Source: Bombus terrestris
Lineage: Eukaryota > Arthropoda > Insecta > Hymenoptera > Apidae
Length of the DNA: 64,000 nucleotides
Direction: 5' to 3'
Assembly: GCF_910591885.1 (NCBI RefSeq)
Contig: NC_063276.1
Span: 8,122,001-8,186,000, forward strand
Of this stretch, positions 24,788-36,654 are shown piece by piece. The notes under the pieces were generated by a model. That model saw nothing but the letters and a program-made list of their open reading frames with translations. It had not been told where the DNA came from and did not search any database. Each line of letters opens with the position of its first letter. The stretch's first letter is position 1. Made by a program: the position numbers and the translations under genes.

Positions 24788-24862
24788 TTAACCCTTTAAT
24801 ACGTTGATTGCCACGCGAATTTTATAGATGTATTTTATCCTGCGACCTGTCATAGATTGACA
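24788..24862 (+). mobile_element. Possible piggyBac-like element end
   Basis: The target-like TTAA is followed by CCCTTTAATACGTTGATTGC and CACGCG, the CCCTTT start expected of piggyBac-type ends. A related but more decayed end lies on the minus strand at 13957. No second end or transposase was found. Confidence 0.4.
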
Positions 24863-25114
24863 TATATTAATTGAAATAAATAATTTAATAAATTGATTTA
24901 ATTTCGTATTCACAGAAATGCTATTCCACTAATACAACAGTTCCAATAAATTTTAATAAAAAATCAACAAAAGTCAATGAAAACATTGTATGTTATAAAG
25001 TTTAGAATTTCACGTCAAACAGAGTAACTTTCTAAAATTTATTTTCGTGATTGGTATTATAATTTTAGGGTTCCATTGCATGAATTTTTATGGCTATCGA
25101 TTGTATCATTGACG

Positions 25115-25420
25115 TTGATACCATAGTCTTGATGTTCTTATTACTCCAAGATGATTGATACTACAATCTTATAATTCTATGACGCGACTCTTGGATATAG
25201 TATTGTTGGTACCACCAATCTTGGTATGCAATTGAACAGGTTTCTACTGTTTTGGGCTAGGTCGTGGCTGGTACCACAGTCTTCGATTCGCTATAAAGGT
25301 TTTAACGGCTACCGTGCGGCTCGCGGGTTTTATCTCGGCCTTGGGGAATTGCTCACATGTTCTCCTAATACTTTAAGATGAGTCATGGTCGGCTCTACAA
25401 CTTCGAACTGAGTTATAGAC
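25115..25420. repeat. Degenerate short tandem repeats
   Basis: Five variants of GRTTGRTACCACARTCTTGR occur at about 25115, 25153, 25205, 25267 and 25387, with irregular spacing of 38 to 120 bases. It looks like an eroded minisatellite. Confidence 0.5.
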
Positions 25421-25611
25421 TGTCTGCATATGCAGATGTATTTCGATAAGATCGTATTAGTTACATTAGTACATTTACTACTAGTGCTGGACATACTTTC
25501 TGTTTCAAATAAATTCTCTGTCACATAAGCGGTGTATAGGTACTATATAATTCTCAAAAGTTTTGAGAACTTCGTGCAAAAGTACACAGTTGGGTTTTCA
25601 AGTACTAATTG

Positions 25612-26020
25612 GATAAATTGGTGCAAATTCAGTAATATATTCCAACTTTGATATCTTCTATTACTCTGCTATAGGTGAAGCATAATTTCGAGTTATCACA
25701 TAGTAGAAATTTGATTTCCTAGAGATTTGTACCATCGTACGATCAGCAATTCAAATTCTTTGAAATCTACATACTAGTATATATATATATTAAACTTGGT
25801 GGTGAAAGATGAAAACTGGTATAGCTTTACAGTGGTTAAAGTCGAGCAGTATATTTCAAGCTTGATAAGATTTATTATAAAACATAATTTTTAAACATCA
25901 CACAATACATATATCTGATTTTCTAAAGATTCGCGTTACATGATGAGCATTTCAAATTTTCATGCTTTGACATTTGAACGTTTGTATACCTTAAACTTAG
26001 TACTAAAGGTTTAAAACTTC
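25612..26020. repeat. Diverged tandem duplication, unit about 213 bp
   Basis: Copy 1 (25612-25825) and copy 2 (25826-26020) share, in order, AGTATATTTCAA-like, ACATATATCTGATTTTCTAAAGATT-like, GATNAGCAATTCAAATT-like and TTAAACTTGGTGGTGAAAG-like blocks. Confidence 0.6.
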
Positions 26021-27350
26021 TAGTAATTGATTATGATGTCTACACACGCGTCTTAACGAAACTAATATAGCCTACTTTCAAGGTTGTTACTAAACTCTGT
26101 CATTTGAGCAGACGCTTGTAACTGTGCTAACGAGCTATAACGCGGCAGTGATGTAGCAATTAGCGTGAAATAGATGGATCTTGTAGAGACGACGAAAGAA
26201 ACTGCCGTAGTAAAAACAGCGAGCGGTTCAAGAGTGGTACTACGCCAGAATAAAATTCAAAGCGATCTTACTACTTAATTAAGGACAGTGAGAAACGATC
26301 GCGTTTTACATCAAATGTATGACTATTAATGTGTTGAAAAGAAAAATCCAGATGAATCTTTATGTACATTTGGAATCATTAGACTAGCTGGTTTATAAAC
26401 CTTATTCGTGATTCTGTTTTTATACATTCACTGTCTCGCTCCACCATTTGGTCATTGTATCTCTTTTCTTAAGAGTGCCCATTTTCTATCCTTTGTTTCA
26501 CTTTGGTGAAGGAAGAAAATGGCTTCCTGTAATAGAGAGGGGTAATTTTAAGAGATTTCACAGTTAGGGTAATGAGCTTTTTTCATTCTGTAGCGGTTAG
26601 AATTAACTTGGAGAAAAATATTTTCTATCGAGTAAGGAAAGACCTACGTTCCAATAATTTTTTCACTGATAATCTTGGTTTTCATAGAATAAGATAAATA
26701 TAAAGATAAGAAAATACTTAATGATATTAAAGCTCGAATTACATACATAATTATTAAATTGTAACATATATTCAATTTTGGTGTATCAATTTTTTAAATC
26801 TGTTGTTTTCAATAATACTCACTTCCATCTTTGAAACTGTATAATTTTAACCCTGCTGTGGTTTATGAATTCTTATGTCACAATCTTAGTCTTTTTCAAC
26901 AAGCAAAGAGATTTTCACGTATTTTATATCTTTATATTTTATTCGAACTTAACTTTGTTACTAATGAAGAAACATAATTGAGTTTAAAGCGATTCAAAGA
27001 ACTACGCAGGTCTAAAATAGAGGATTTTCTTTCTTTTAAGAATAAAAGTAAATAAAATTCTTTCTTTTTATTTTAAGATATATTACATTTTTTTGTATTT
27101 AAATCCAAATTATCGAAGGGCAACGATACATCAAGAACGAAAAATAAGTCACATTTCCCGTCTTTCATAGATTCAAAATACAAGCCTTTAAATATTCAAT
27201 TATTCAAGTATTTAAAATTATGACAAAATCATATGTTTAATCCCAAAACTAGTCGTTATGTAGAAAGTTAAATATCCATAAAATATCTTGAAATCTATCA
27301 AACGGCTCCTTTCTTCAGCCATTTTTCATATTAAAATATTTTAGTGGCAT
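26021..27350. other. AT-rich non-coding stretch with one small GC rise
   Basis: The small rise at 26100-26260 (GCGGCAG, GCGAGCGG words) has no credible frame. The rest is AT-rich with nothing identified. Confidence 0.55.
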
Positions 27351-27359
27351 CGAAGTAAC

Positions 27360-28080
27360 ATCGAAGTCAGAAGATTTACAAAGTGGGATTCATCATACTT
27401 TTCCCACGTGGCTATGTAAAAGCTGAAAAACGTCGAATGGAGCAAAATACATAATGATAAGTTCAACTCGATGTAGAACCACAAAAAATACACCAAAATG
27501 CTGAACCAAAGCTAGTGCACAATTACTCGACAAAAACATCTACATACCTCTCAAACTTCCTCAAACACCGGGAAACCTCTTCAACTACGCAATTCCCACT
27601 GCGTTCCGCTATCCCGCAAACTGCCTCAGGTCTCTGAGTTACCAGCACGCTGAAAATAATTTTCAAAAATATTCCCAGTGCTCCGTGAGAGAGGAAACAG
27701 GCGTGTTGAAGCGTACTGGAACCATCGACGATTAACGACGAAAGAATCGCGGGGAAATTGTTGCTTGAGAACAAGATCAGGGTGAATAGAAACGAAACGA
27801 GACGAGACGGTGCGACGCGGCGTGTGTCTCGGTTTTAGCTGGAATTTTCTCTCCTTGTTTCACCACGGCTCTCGTTAGCGGCGCAAGATGCACTTTTATT
27901 CTACCTTCGGGCGACTCGCCCCTTTGTACAGTTATCCAAGTGGTATTGTACGTGAGTTAAGGAAATTGTTCGACACCAGCGCGGCCGGTGGATGAAACTG
28001 GTCGAGTAATCGCGTTTGTGGCTGGATCTCGTTCGTACGCGTATTTTTTCCGAGTCATGGGGATATAGTCAAGGGGATGT
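27360..28080. promoter_or_regulatory. GC-richer island 9 with a sharp strand-skew switch
   Basis: Hand count of 27541-27600 gives C 23, G 4; of 28021-28080 gives C 10, G 19. The 83-codon minus frame at 27523-27774 is not recognised. GCGGCCGG and other CpG-rich words lie at 27790-28030. Possible promoter or enhancer. Confidence 0.3.
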
Positions 28081-28101
28081 ATAAGAACAACTTCCGCCTT
28101 C

Positions 28102-28128
<27 letters not shown>
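28102..28128. repeat. (CT)n dinucleotide microsatellite
   Basis: An essentially perfect CT run of about 13 units. Confidence 0.95.
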
Positions 28129-28133
<5 letters not shown>

Positions 28134-28349
28134 TATCCACGGAGAAATGCTTTGAAGCGTGCTTTATTTTTTTTTTATTACTCCGACGAGTATCGTCCGA
28201 ATGCTTCCAGTGAATTTTCACATGCACGTTAACCATTTCGACCCTTGTAGGACACATACACTAACGCTCGAAAATATGAAGGAATTTGCTTATTTTTAAT
28301 AGAATGAAATTCAGTTATAGGATTATAATAGCGCAAGATTCTGGACTAT
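28129..28349. other. Short mixed non-coding stretch
   Basis: A T9 tract lies at about 28169. No gene is seen. Confidence 0.5.
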
Positions 28350-28596
28350 TTTTTGTTTATTTAAAATATCGTAGAATATTACGACATGATAAAGGATTTA
28401 CTTTTAGTTTAATATGTAATGAAAAGATTGGCATTTGTAAGAGTCAAATATAAGAGGGCAGGTTCGTTATTCTAAGGAGTTGATTTATTTTTATTTGTTT
28501 GATTCCCAAATTATAAATGAAGTACAGACGTTTTTGCAAATTAATAGAGAGATTATCGCAATTAATTTTAGCAGGAATATTATAACCGGTCTAACT
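28350..28596. repeat. Dispersed repeat, copy 1
   Basis: It aligns with 34449-34640: GTCGTAGAATATT-type start (GTAGAATATT at 28371 and 34471), then TGTAAGAGTCAAATATAAGA versus TGTAAGTGTCAAACATTAGA, then a shared TTTAT-rich tail. Both copies are in the same orientation, well diverged, and of unknown family. Confidence 0.55.
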
Positions 28597-29520
28597 TCAA
28601 CGAACCACGTATTTAATTTTAATACACCATTCATAAGGTTTTAATTATCCAATTTAAATTTCATGTGTATACATTGATTTCATAAGAAGACTGCTTTTGG
28701 CCGGTAGTTTCTCGTTAATTCGTATATTCTAATAACGTTCATGTAATGTTAAAACAGATCGGCTAAAATGTTCCCACATTTATAACCCATAACATGTACG
28801 TATCCCAGTGAATATTTTTAACCTTTAACTACACAGATATCTTTACTATACATATAGGTTACGTACTTGGTACTTTATTTATTAAATCGTAATGCTATAC
28901 AAATTAATTTAATGCAACCTTGTTTAACAGTTGTATATTCGTTTGTTGAAGGTTTTTATAGTTAAAAGCATTGGAGCTTCTAACATTTTTCACTAGATTG
29001 AAAATTCAGATTCCTCTGAAAGAGATTTATAATTAAGAAAAGCTTAAAGATTAAATCTCTCCGGGATAATGATACGCGCGCCATTTCCTAATACTAAATA
29101 CATTTAACGTAAAAAGATATATTTTAATATTACACATAAATGTGTGATATTTTATTGAAGAATTCTTTTCAAGAAACGAGGAACACAATTTTTATAAAAT
29201 AGAATTTCTTTTGATAATTTTTTAAAATATCTGTTTCCAAGAAAAATTTTGTAAATTTTCACAGTATGCACACATTTACTTTTGATAAAATTATAAAACT
29301 CTCATCCCAAAAAATAATTCACTCTTAGAGTTGATCCTCCTAATATGCCAAAATTGGTAATTTTTTAGACGTATCATTCTTCTAGCAATCTTAAAATTTT
29401 TTTTTTTGCCAATATACATTTTTACATGTATATTTCTTTTTAAACTTTTGGTCTTGGTTTATTGCATTTTTCGCTTCATATAATTCCTCGTACAATTACC
29501 AAAGGAAAAAATCGATATTC
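28597..29520. other. AT-rich non-coding stretch
   Basis: A TTAACCTTTAACTAC word at about 28818 could be a transposon edge but has no support. Nothing else is seen. Confidence 0.55.
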
Positions 29521-29890
29521 TAAACCATGGAGACAATATATATAGTGGACGCTAAGCTCCATTGTAGTAGGCCATTCTTTCAGCTGTCACGATGAAAGCT
29601 CGCTCGATGATTAGCCACTCCACTTAAATCCGTCGATTCGATTGCTCGTTTTGTTTTCCATCGGTTTATTTGCAATAAAAGGAGCGGGCAGGTTAATCAG
29701 ATCATCATTACCTATACACACGTGCATGGGGTTGAGCACACGTAGTTACTCGACGTGGGGTGAAGCATCGAATGAACTTATTGCCCATTGAACCATACTG
29801 CGCCACCATACTCACTGTAACCTGTGTAGACAGGCGAAGCTCCATTGCACAAACAGAGAGGAGCTACGGTATAACACATACCGTGTTTCT
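29521..29890. promoter_or_regulatory. Small GC-richer island 10
   Basis: TATATATA at about 29537-29544 lies just left of a GC rise. A core at 29685-29770 holds a TAATCAG/ATCATTA homeodomain-like cluster and CACGTG (29720). Possible enhancer. No credible reading frame. Confidence 0.25.
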
Positions 29891-32395
29891 GTGAAAACCA
29901 GTCAGTTTCGGAGAAGCATTTATTCATGATTTTTTAGCGTAATTTTTATGGCAACAGCTTCATAGTGGAAATGCGAAAGGATATCGCGGTGTTAATTGAT
30001 GATTCGAAATATTTTTCTGAAACTTTATTTCACGAGTAGTTTTATTTAAAAACGGAAAATTTTTCAATTCTGGATTTCTGCAGTTATGTAATTTAAAGTC
30101 AAATGTGAAAATTGGGTTCCACTATTTTGTTTTAATCTATCTCAGAGATAACGTTTTTAGTAAGTTGATTTATTGTAGAGAATTTATTTTAGCAATTCTA
30201 GATTATGATTTTTTCTGATTTTTCTATTTGTTAAAAGATAAAGTTTTGATTCTTGAGTTATGTAATTCCTTAATCTAAGCCCAAGTTTAAGCATATTTTT
30301 ATTTTTACTTGAATTTACTCCGGACGAAACTTTATTAAGTAGATTTGGGGCCTTTGGTTAGGTTTAGTTCTGAATTCTAACTTAACGTAGGTTTAACTAA
30401 CTCTAATACGATTTAATTAAGATACTGATGCAAGTCCAAAATGTGGCTAATTTATAGTTCCTGTAGTTTAATTAATTCTACATTTTCAACATTGCTATAA
30501 ACGATGTTTGATCAAATTTGAAAGGTACGAAAGATATGGAGAAATTGAATGTAGACTTAATCGAGACTCAACATGTATTGAAATTAGAACACCTTGGATC
30601 TAATTTGAACTTAACGAGCATTATGATCTAGACCTATTACAGTTCTACCTCGGTCTTGACCTAGACCTCGCATGGACCTAGACCAGCGTACATCTGACAC
30701 AGATATAACCCAAACTTAACATGAATCTAATATGCGTTCCATTAAGTAAGACTTTAATACATAACAATATTTTAAAATTTTAAGTTTAGTTCTTACGTGG
30801 AAATGAAGATACGTTGTTTCTAGATTCTGGAGATATTTAGATTATTTCTTTTTCTGCAAATGATAAATAATTTTTAAACAAAATACTTTGTGAAGATTCC
30901 AGTGAAATCGTATATTACAACAAAGTTTCATTCACAAAGTGGATGCGTGAATCGAGACGATTCGTTAGATTTTTATCGAGTGTCAGAGATCGGCGTATTT
31001 CGTATCACTGAACAACTCATTTCATTAGCTTCTAAGTGAGCGGAAACTGGGCTTTGTAACCTACGCGTAAAGAATGTGACGCAGGTCTAGATTAAGACTC
31101 TTTTCAATAGAATTTTTAAAATACTAAAATATTTCCTACATTAGAAATAATTTAACAATGCATTTTGTAATTTTTCTTATTATGTTAAAAGGTATTACAC
31201 ATTTACGACAACGTCTAATATTACAAATCTAGAGAAACTAATATTTATACACTGATATTTCTTGTGTTATCCTTTGAAAATTAAAATCGCCAGTATTCAA
31301 TTTTTTTCCTTTTGTAATTATCCAAATCGAATCAATAACAAAATTAGTAACAATTTGTTCTGCATTTTGTAAATAGCAGAAAAGTAAAGAAATCCAAATT
31401 TTTCTAAAATTGTAATAAATATCAAAGATTAAAGATTTCGAAAAATTCATAAGTTAAATCTTCGCTAAATAATTTCAACTAAATTTCGAAATCACCGAGA
31501 ATTTATGAGCCTTAAAAAAATCAATGTTCGTTAAATGGTTTCTATCGAATCTTCGCTGAAAAATATTTTTTCAAAGTTTGTCCATTCATTACATATATGT
31601 CACATTTATACTAGAGTTATGTCAATAATACTAAGTCACACATCGTACGATTCTAACATGAAAAAGACACAGAATCAATGGGTTCGGTGCATCGTGTACG
31701 CATAGAAAGGCATGTTACGTTTCACATCTCGTTCTACGATAGAATCAAACTGACTGTTTGCGATATTTTGACGCCAACCGTGTGTATTTAATCGGCCAAG
31801 CCATTTCACTGAATTCCTCGGAACTATCGCGATAACTCAATCGTCCGGATATCGTGGTAATCTACGAGAAACGTGGACGTTCCTGAACCAGATGGCCGAT
31901 ACGATATTCATTTTCTGATAAATATTTCGTATCGTCTTGTTCATCGACTAAACGAGTGACTGAAAAATTAACTGGAACAAATGATGTGGAACGGATGAGA
32001 CTAATGTCGTGGAACTGAAATTTCTCGGCTCTCTTTAATCTTTCGGATCTTCTGTTCGTTCTATAAATTTTCAAATTAAAATTTGTCACACTGCTATTTC
32101 GACACATATGTTTCTTAACATTTTTCTTGTGTATTAATATCTTCCATTCTTCGTCTGTTAACATTTTTCCATTTATATCTTCCGAGATGAATTTCTTGCT
32201 ACTCGTTGGACTTTTCTCGATTCAACTAGTAATTTATTTCTTCCTACAAGATAGATTCTGCAGTAATACTGATAAATGGTATGTACTTGTATCCTGCATT
32301 AATAAAAATCTTGTAGTGTTATTATTATTACATTTAACTCTAAATTAAGCACAGTTCAAAAATTCACTAAACTCTTCGTCAAAGCATCCTTTCTC
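29891..32395. other. AT-rich non-coding stretch with cryptic repeats
   Basis: 30627-30690 repeats GACCTAGACCT-like words. 30060-30280 contains two copies of a TTATGTAATT-centred phrase. Minus frames at 31238-31450 and 31862-32164 are not recognised. No gene is supported. Confidence 0.5.
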
Positions 32396-33220
32396 AGGTT
32401 TCGTGGATTGCGAAGACCGATGCGATTGTCAGATCCGGATGTCCATCGCGATCATCGTACGATAGAGATCGTCGCGACGTAGCACGGTGCCGCGTCGAGT
32501 GGAGGTCGATTGTGCTCGAGGCCAAAGGCGGTCTCGGCATATTTATATTTCAAAATTTTCATTGTGAATCGGTTTCTGGGCCACGGGAGATACAAACGGG
32601 GGCGGTGGCGACGGCTGCCGACGTGTTCAGTCCGCCACTCTATTGAAAACCGGCCATGGACGGCCGTGAGTAGTACTGTCGTTCGATAAACGGCGTCTTT
32701 CCCGGAGCTTTCGGTTCAAAGATAAGAATCTCGGATTCGAGGTCAGCCAAGCAGTCCTCGAGGCCTCCTTTGGCCATCGGCAAATTTCGAAAGGGCGCTC
32801 GACCTCGTACGAGGTGGCAACCGGGCTGCAGAGAACGGTGGGGGATAGTTGCCACCCTGTGTAGGTGTGTACACTTATCCTACACCTATGTGTATGTGTG
32901 TGTACGTTACACTAATATGTCTCTGTGAACGAGACTGGTGCACGATCGAGATGAATCGGTGCACCGGCGACGTTCCGGTTATGACGACAAAGGACAATAT
33001 CTAATATCCGAGAAGAGAGGCTGGCTCGGTATTATAAAGTAGGGTTTTTTTATTTCTTTCCTGTCTCTTTTTCTTTTTTTTTATCTACTATAGTCACATC
33101 GAGACCCCGCTTTTTCATGTACCAAGAGCAACGGAAAGGAAAGCACAGAGGCAGGTGCTCGATACAGGTTGCAGAAGGTCAAGCGCCCTCCGAGCCAAAC
33201 AATGAAGAAGCTCTTCTACT
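32396..33220. promoter_or_regulatory. GC-richer island 11
   Basis: CpG-rich DNA at 32430-32530 and 32580-32850, TATTTATATTT at about 32540, and an arthropod Inr-like TTCAGTC at 32626-32632. The left flank is C-rich; the right flank (33230-33540) is strongly G-rich. A core promoter is conceivable but unproven. Confidence 0.35.
32640..32825 (-). CDS. Very tentative terminal coding exon
   Basis: On the minus strand a good acceptor (TTCTCTGCAG, ending at 32826) is followed by about 61 open codons to a TAG at 32640-32642. The peptide contains the segments M-A-K-G-G-L-E-D-C-L and S-R-P-S-M-A-G-F-Q at its end. No family is recognised. The frame lies in GC-richer DNA where chance frames of this length are common elsewhere in the window. 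I list it because the acceptor and stop are well placed, not because the protein is identified. It could equally be regulatory DNA. Confidence 0.12.
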   Translation of the reverse strand, partial: PGCHLVRGRAPFRNLPMAKGGLEDCLADLESEILIFEPKAPGKTPFIERQYYSRPSMAGFQ

Positions 33221-34075
33221 CTCCTGGACTTGCACACTGTGTGTCCGATCTCGATGTGCACTCTGAATTATTTCTTCGGGCATCTGGGATGCACTCCTGG
33301 CTCCGGGAATTTATTGGATAGCGATTGTATGATGTGTATTGTCTCTGGTTTAATGGAAGTGGAAGGGTTCGAGGGGATGTTATGGCGGATGCTGCGAATT
33401 ATCTTGGGCATGGAAGACAATTTCTGTTGGGATATTTATTTTGATGTATTTCTTCGGTATTACTGTGTGTTTCTTTTGTCTTTTTTTTTTTTACAGTGCG
33501 TTATTGGGAAAAATTGTTTATCGATTTGAGGATTAATGTTGGGCTTGGATAAAATGGGATATAAATATCCTGCCTTCTGATGAAATATACGATATGTGAT
33601 AGTATAAAGGTAAATATTATATCGTGGTACATGCAAGGAGAAAATAAATGATAGTAATTAATATAAAAGTAATCATTCAAAGCGAAAGTATCTGTATAAA
33701 TGTAAAAGATAAATAATAACTGGTAAGGAATTTGTTTTACGATAGTTTCACGTGTTGAATCAGGACGCTTTTGCAGTACTCATTCCAAACTTACTTCCGT
33801 CAAACTCTTAAAATTCTCGCTCCATTTCTGTACATCAATCACTCGACATTCGCAACTTTATTATTTTGTTCCAAATATTTTTCACTCGCTTCCAGATTCC
33901 TATCATTTTTACATCATTCGTACAAAACTACAGATAAACCAACCAATCTCAAGTTTCTTCCGCGTGTAAACAAAAAATCGACAGACCACCGAAGCATCTA
34001 TCACAGTTGCTTCAACCAGTACAGCGAACAGAATTCTTGAATCGTGATGTTTTTCATAGGGTAGAAAAATCCAGC
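33221..34075. other. Skewed non-coding stretch between two islands
   Basis: 33221-33540 is G over C (33361-33420: G 24, C 7 by hand count). 33770-34030 is the reverse (33781-33840: C 19, G 3). Both carry one-strand open frames that follow from the skew. No gene is recognised. A poly(T) tract lies near 33481-33492. Confidence 0.5.
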
Positions 34076-34375
34076 GCAGAAACCACCCCCCTTAGAGCTG
34101 GATTCGGTTGACAAATAAATCAACGAGCTTCGTATCAAGCCCCAATTTCAAATACACTCCAGATTCGTCCGGCGAACTCTATTTTCACGACAGGGGGTGA
34201 GTCGACGTCGCGCTTCGGAAACGGGGCTGAAAACATTCCACTGGCAAGATACAGCCCCCATTCGGGCCCATGGTCGATACTAAGCCAGCCCGAAACGGTT
34301 CACGTCGCTGAAACACATGGACAAAACGGACAATGTCCAGACAAGATGGATCGTATACTGCCACTCAAAAGTGTG
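34076..34375. promoter_or_regulatory. GC-richer island 12
   Basis: CpG-rich block with a GGGGGTGAGTCGACGTCGCG region (about 34194) and AGCCCCCATTCGGGCCCATG (about 34252). No credible frame. Possible regulatory island. Confidence 0.3.
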
Positions 34376-34448
34376 GCGACTAACTTGCTTATTTTTCATA
34401 GAATACAAATTTGACTACAAAATTATATATAGAAAGACTGAGAATGGT

Positions 34449-34640
34449 TTCATCTTTTATTTGAATTGTCGTAGAATATTTTGATACGATAAAATGTAAT
34501 TTTAAACCTTGCAATAGAAAATTTGGTACTGTAAGTGTCAAACATTAGAGAACAGCTTTGTTAGTCAAACAGTTCATTGTTTATGAATTGATAAGGAAAT
34601 TATAATTAGTTCTGATAAAAATATTTAAAATCTGTTAACA
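34449..34640. repeat. Dispersed repeat, copy 2
   Basis: Aligns with 28350-28596 at an offset of about 6100 bases, in the same orientation. Confidence 0.55.
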
Positions 34641-36270
34641 TTTTGAAGAGATACTGAGGTGGTTTTTGGAACATGGGTATACTTACATACTTGCACACTA
34701 GTAATTATTAAATATACATCTACATAATAGAATACTAGATGAGCATGAGAAATCAAGAAAATACTAACGAATTATTTAGTAGGACATTGGTAGAATTTTA
34801 GTAAAATTTCTATAAAAAAATGCAAAAGCTTTCTGTTCAATTCAATAGTATAACGTACGTTTATTACATGTTTTTTAATCGCCTATGATATTTTATTTCG
34901 AGTTTTATATTTAGTCAAGGATGATATATCATTTTTAATCTCTTTTTCTATTGTACTTTTATTGCGTAAAATACGAGAAATATTTTCATTGATTTTTTCA
35001 CATTCTGATAAACACTCTTGTCTGCTATTAAAACATGAATTTTATTGAAGTTTATTGAATTTTAAAATACTTGTTTAGAAACAGTACAAATTTATACGCC
35101 ATTTAAAACATCGAAAAAATTGATTTAAGAATTATGAAAGAAGTACATATTTTGAAATATTAATAAGGGATTCTTGCACTATAGCTTATAGTCTTGCAAG
35201 AAGATAGTAGTATCAGCATGTGAGAATTTTCCACAAAGAAAGGAGTTCGAATGGCACGCTTTTTCACTTAGAATAGATTGTTTGTTCTCGCGTTATAGCA
35301 ATTCTTCTACTCTGTCAATACTTAAAAGGGTAAGTGAATAATACGTAGCAGATTAGAATTATATTTAGAAGTTTGTACAAGAAATCAACACATGTTAAAA
35401 TAACTATTACATAACTTGTGGAAAAGGTCGTGGAATTATGGAAAAAATATATTAAAAATTCAAAGTATCATAAAATTTGTAGGCAAACTATTGGCAAAAA
35501 AATGTGCGTCACCGTCGAATCATATTTAGAAATTTTGATGAGTAGCTAAAATGTTGAAATAAATATTCAATTTATCATAGTAGACGAACAACAGGAGTAT
35601 CAACGACGGAGCTTCTTGTCCAGCAATATTTGTGCGAAAGGAACGTTCACAAATTACTTTTTCTAACGAGAAGCTATTTAAAAAAGAAAGGGAAAAACTG
35701 GTTTGGCGAGTTCGTTTTTCTGGGTCGAATAGCGTTTTACACGAAGAGAAATGTTTCGCGACATCCTGTTATAATTTTCAGCTTCTGATAAGCTTAAAAC
35801 AGTGGCGCGCATCGTCGGCCTTATGAATCCTCTCAAACTTTCTTCTACATATAGGGTGATTCTATTCAATCTGTAAATGGATACATTTTAGATAATTAAA
35901 GTGTGTTACATGAACTACACAAGTTTCGCAAGTTCATTAAAGTTTCAAACAATGGCAAATGGCGATTTGTACTCTTCACATCTCTTACCACGTATTTTTC
36001 ATGAAAATTTGATCAAAATTCAAATAGATTTTAAGGGAAATTAAACAGATTGTATGAATTATTTCGGTATGTTTGTGTAGATCCCTTTTTATTTATAACC
36101 TAAATACATTTTTAATCTCTTCGTAGAGATCGCGAAATAATGCAGGAAGTAACGAGAGTATGTTATACAAACGATACAGGTATTAATTAGATATAAATTT
36201 ACCAAATTATAGAAAAGATTTGAATTTTCCAATTGTAAAAAAGATTAAACTACACACATATTACTATTAC
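34641..36270. other. AT-rich non-coding stretch
   Basis: It contains an interrupted hairpin at 35171-35202, a slightly GC-richer patch at 35590-35830 with frames open on both strands, and a TATAGGGTGATTC word at 35849. No gene is supported. Confidence 0.55.
35171..35202. repeat. Interrupted hairpin
   Basis: An outer 8-bp stem TTCTTGCA/TGCAAGAA and an inner 5-bp stem CTATA/TATAG are separated by a 3-base bulge. Confidence 0.45.
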
Positions 36271-36274
36271 ATAT

Positions 36275-36640
36275 AGACTGCGGATATTTAAACGAATTCT
36301 GCAAATTCTCAGCAACTACTGCAAAATCCATCTTGTTAAAGATAACCAAGTGTCCGGATACTTCTAAGTAGCAGCATAATTATGTCGTCTACGTGTTTCA
36401 TTCGCCGTTTGAACATTCTTTTAGCCTAAAATGAGGTCGAGTCTTGCTTCGAAAACGATACATTTAGTACTACCTTCGCAGAAATTTGATACTGTGAAAA
36501 CGACGCATGTAGAATCTAGTAAAAGATTGCTTCTTTACTGCAGTGTAAGATTATCCGCCAATACTTTTTATAACTACTGTAAAATACATCATGTGAAAAA
36601 TGAGCAAGTGTCCGGATACTTTTGAACGATAGTGTATGTC
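36275..36640 (+). mobile_element. Two tandem Tc1-like element ends, 258 bp apart
   Basis: CAAGTGTCCGGATACTT occurs at 36347 and 36605 in the same orientation, preceded in both copies by AACTACTGNAAAATNCATC and a short AAAA-rich spacer. The second copy continues TTGAACGATAGTGTA, the usual terminus of Tc1-type ends. A MITE-like TAGACTGCGGATATTTA start lies at 36274. No transposase frame survives. Confidence 0.5.
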
Positions 36641-36654
36641 TTCTATATGTATGT

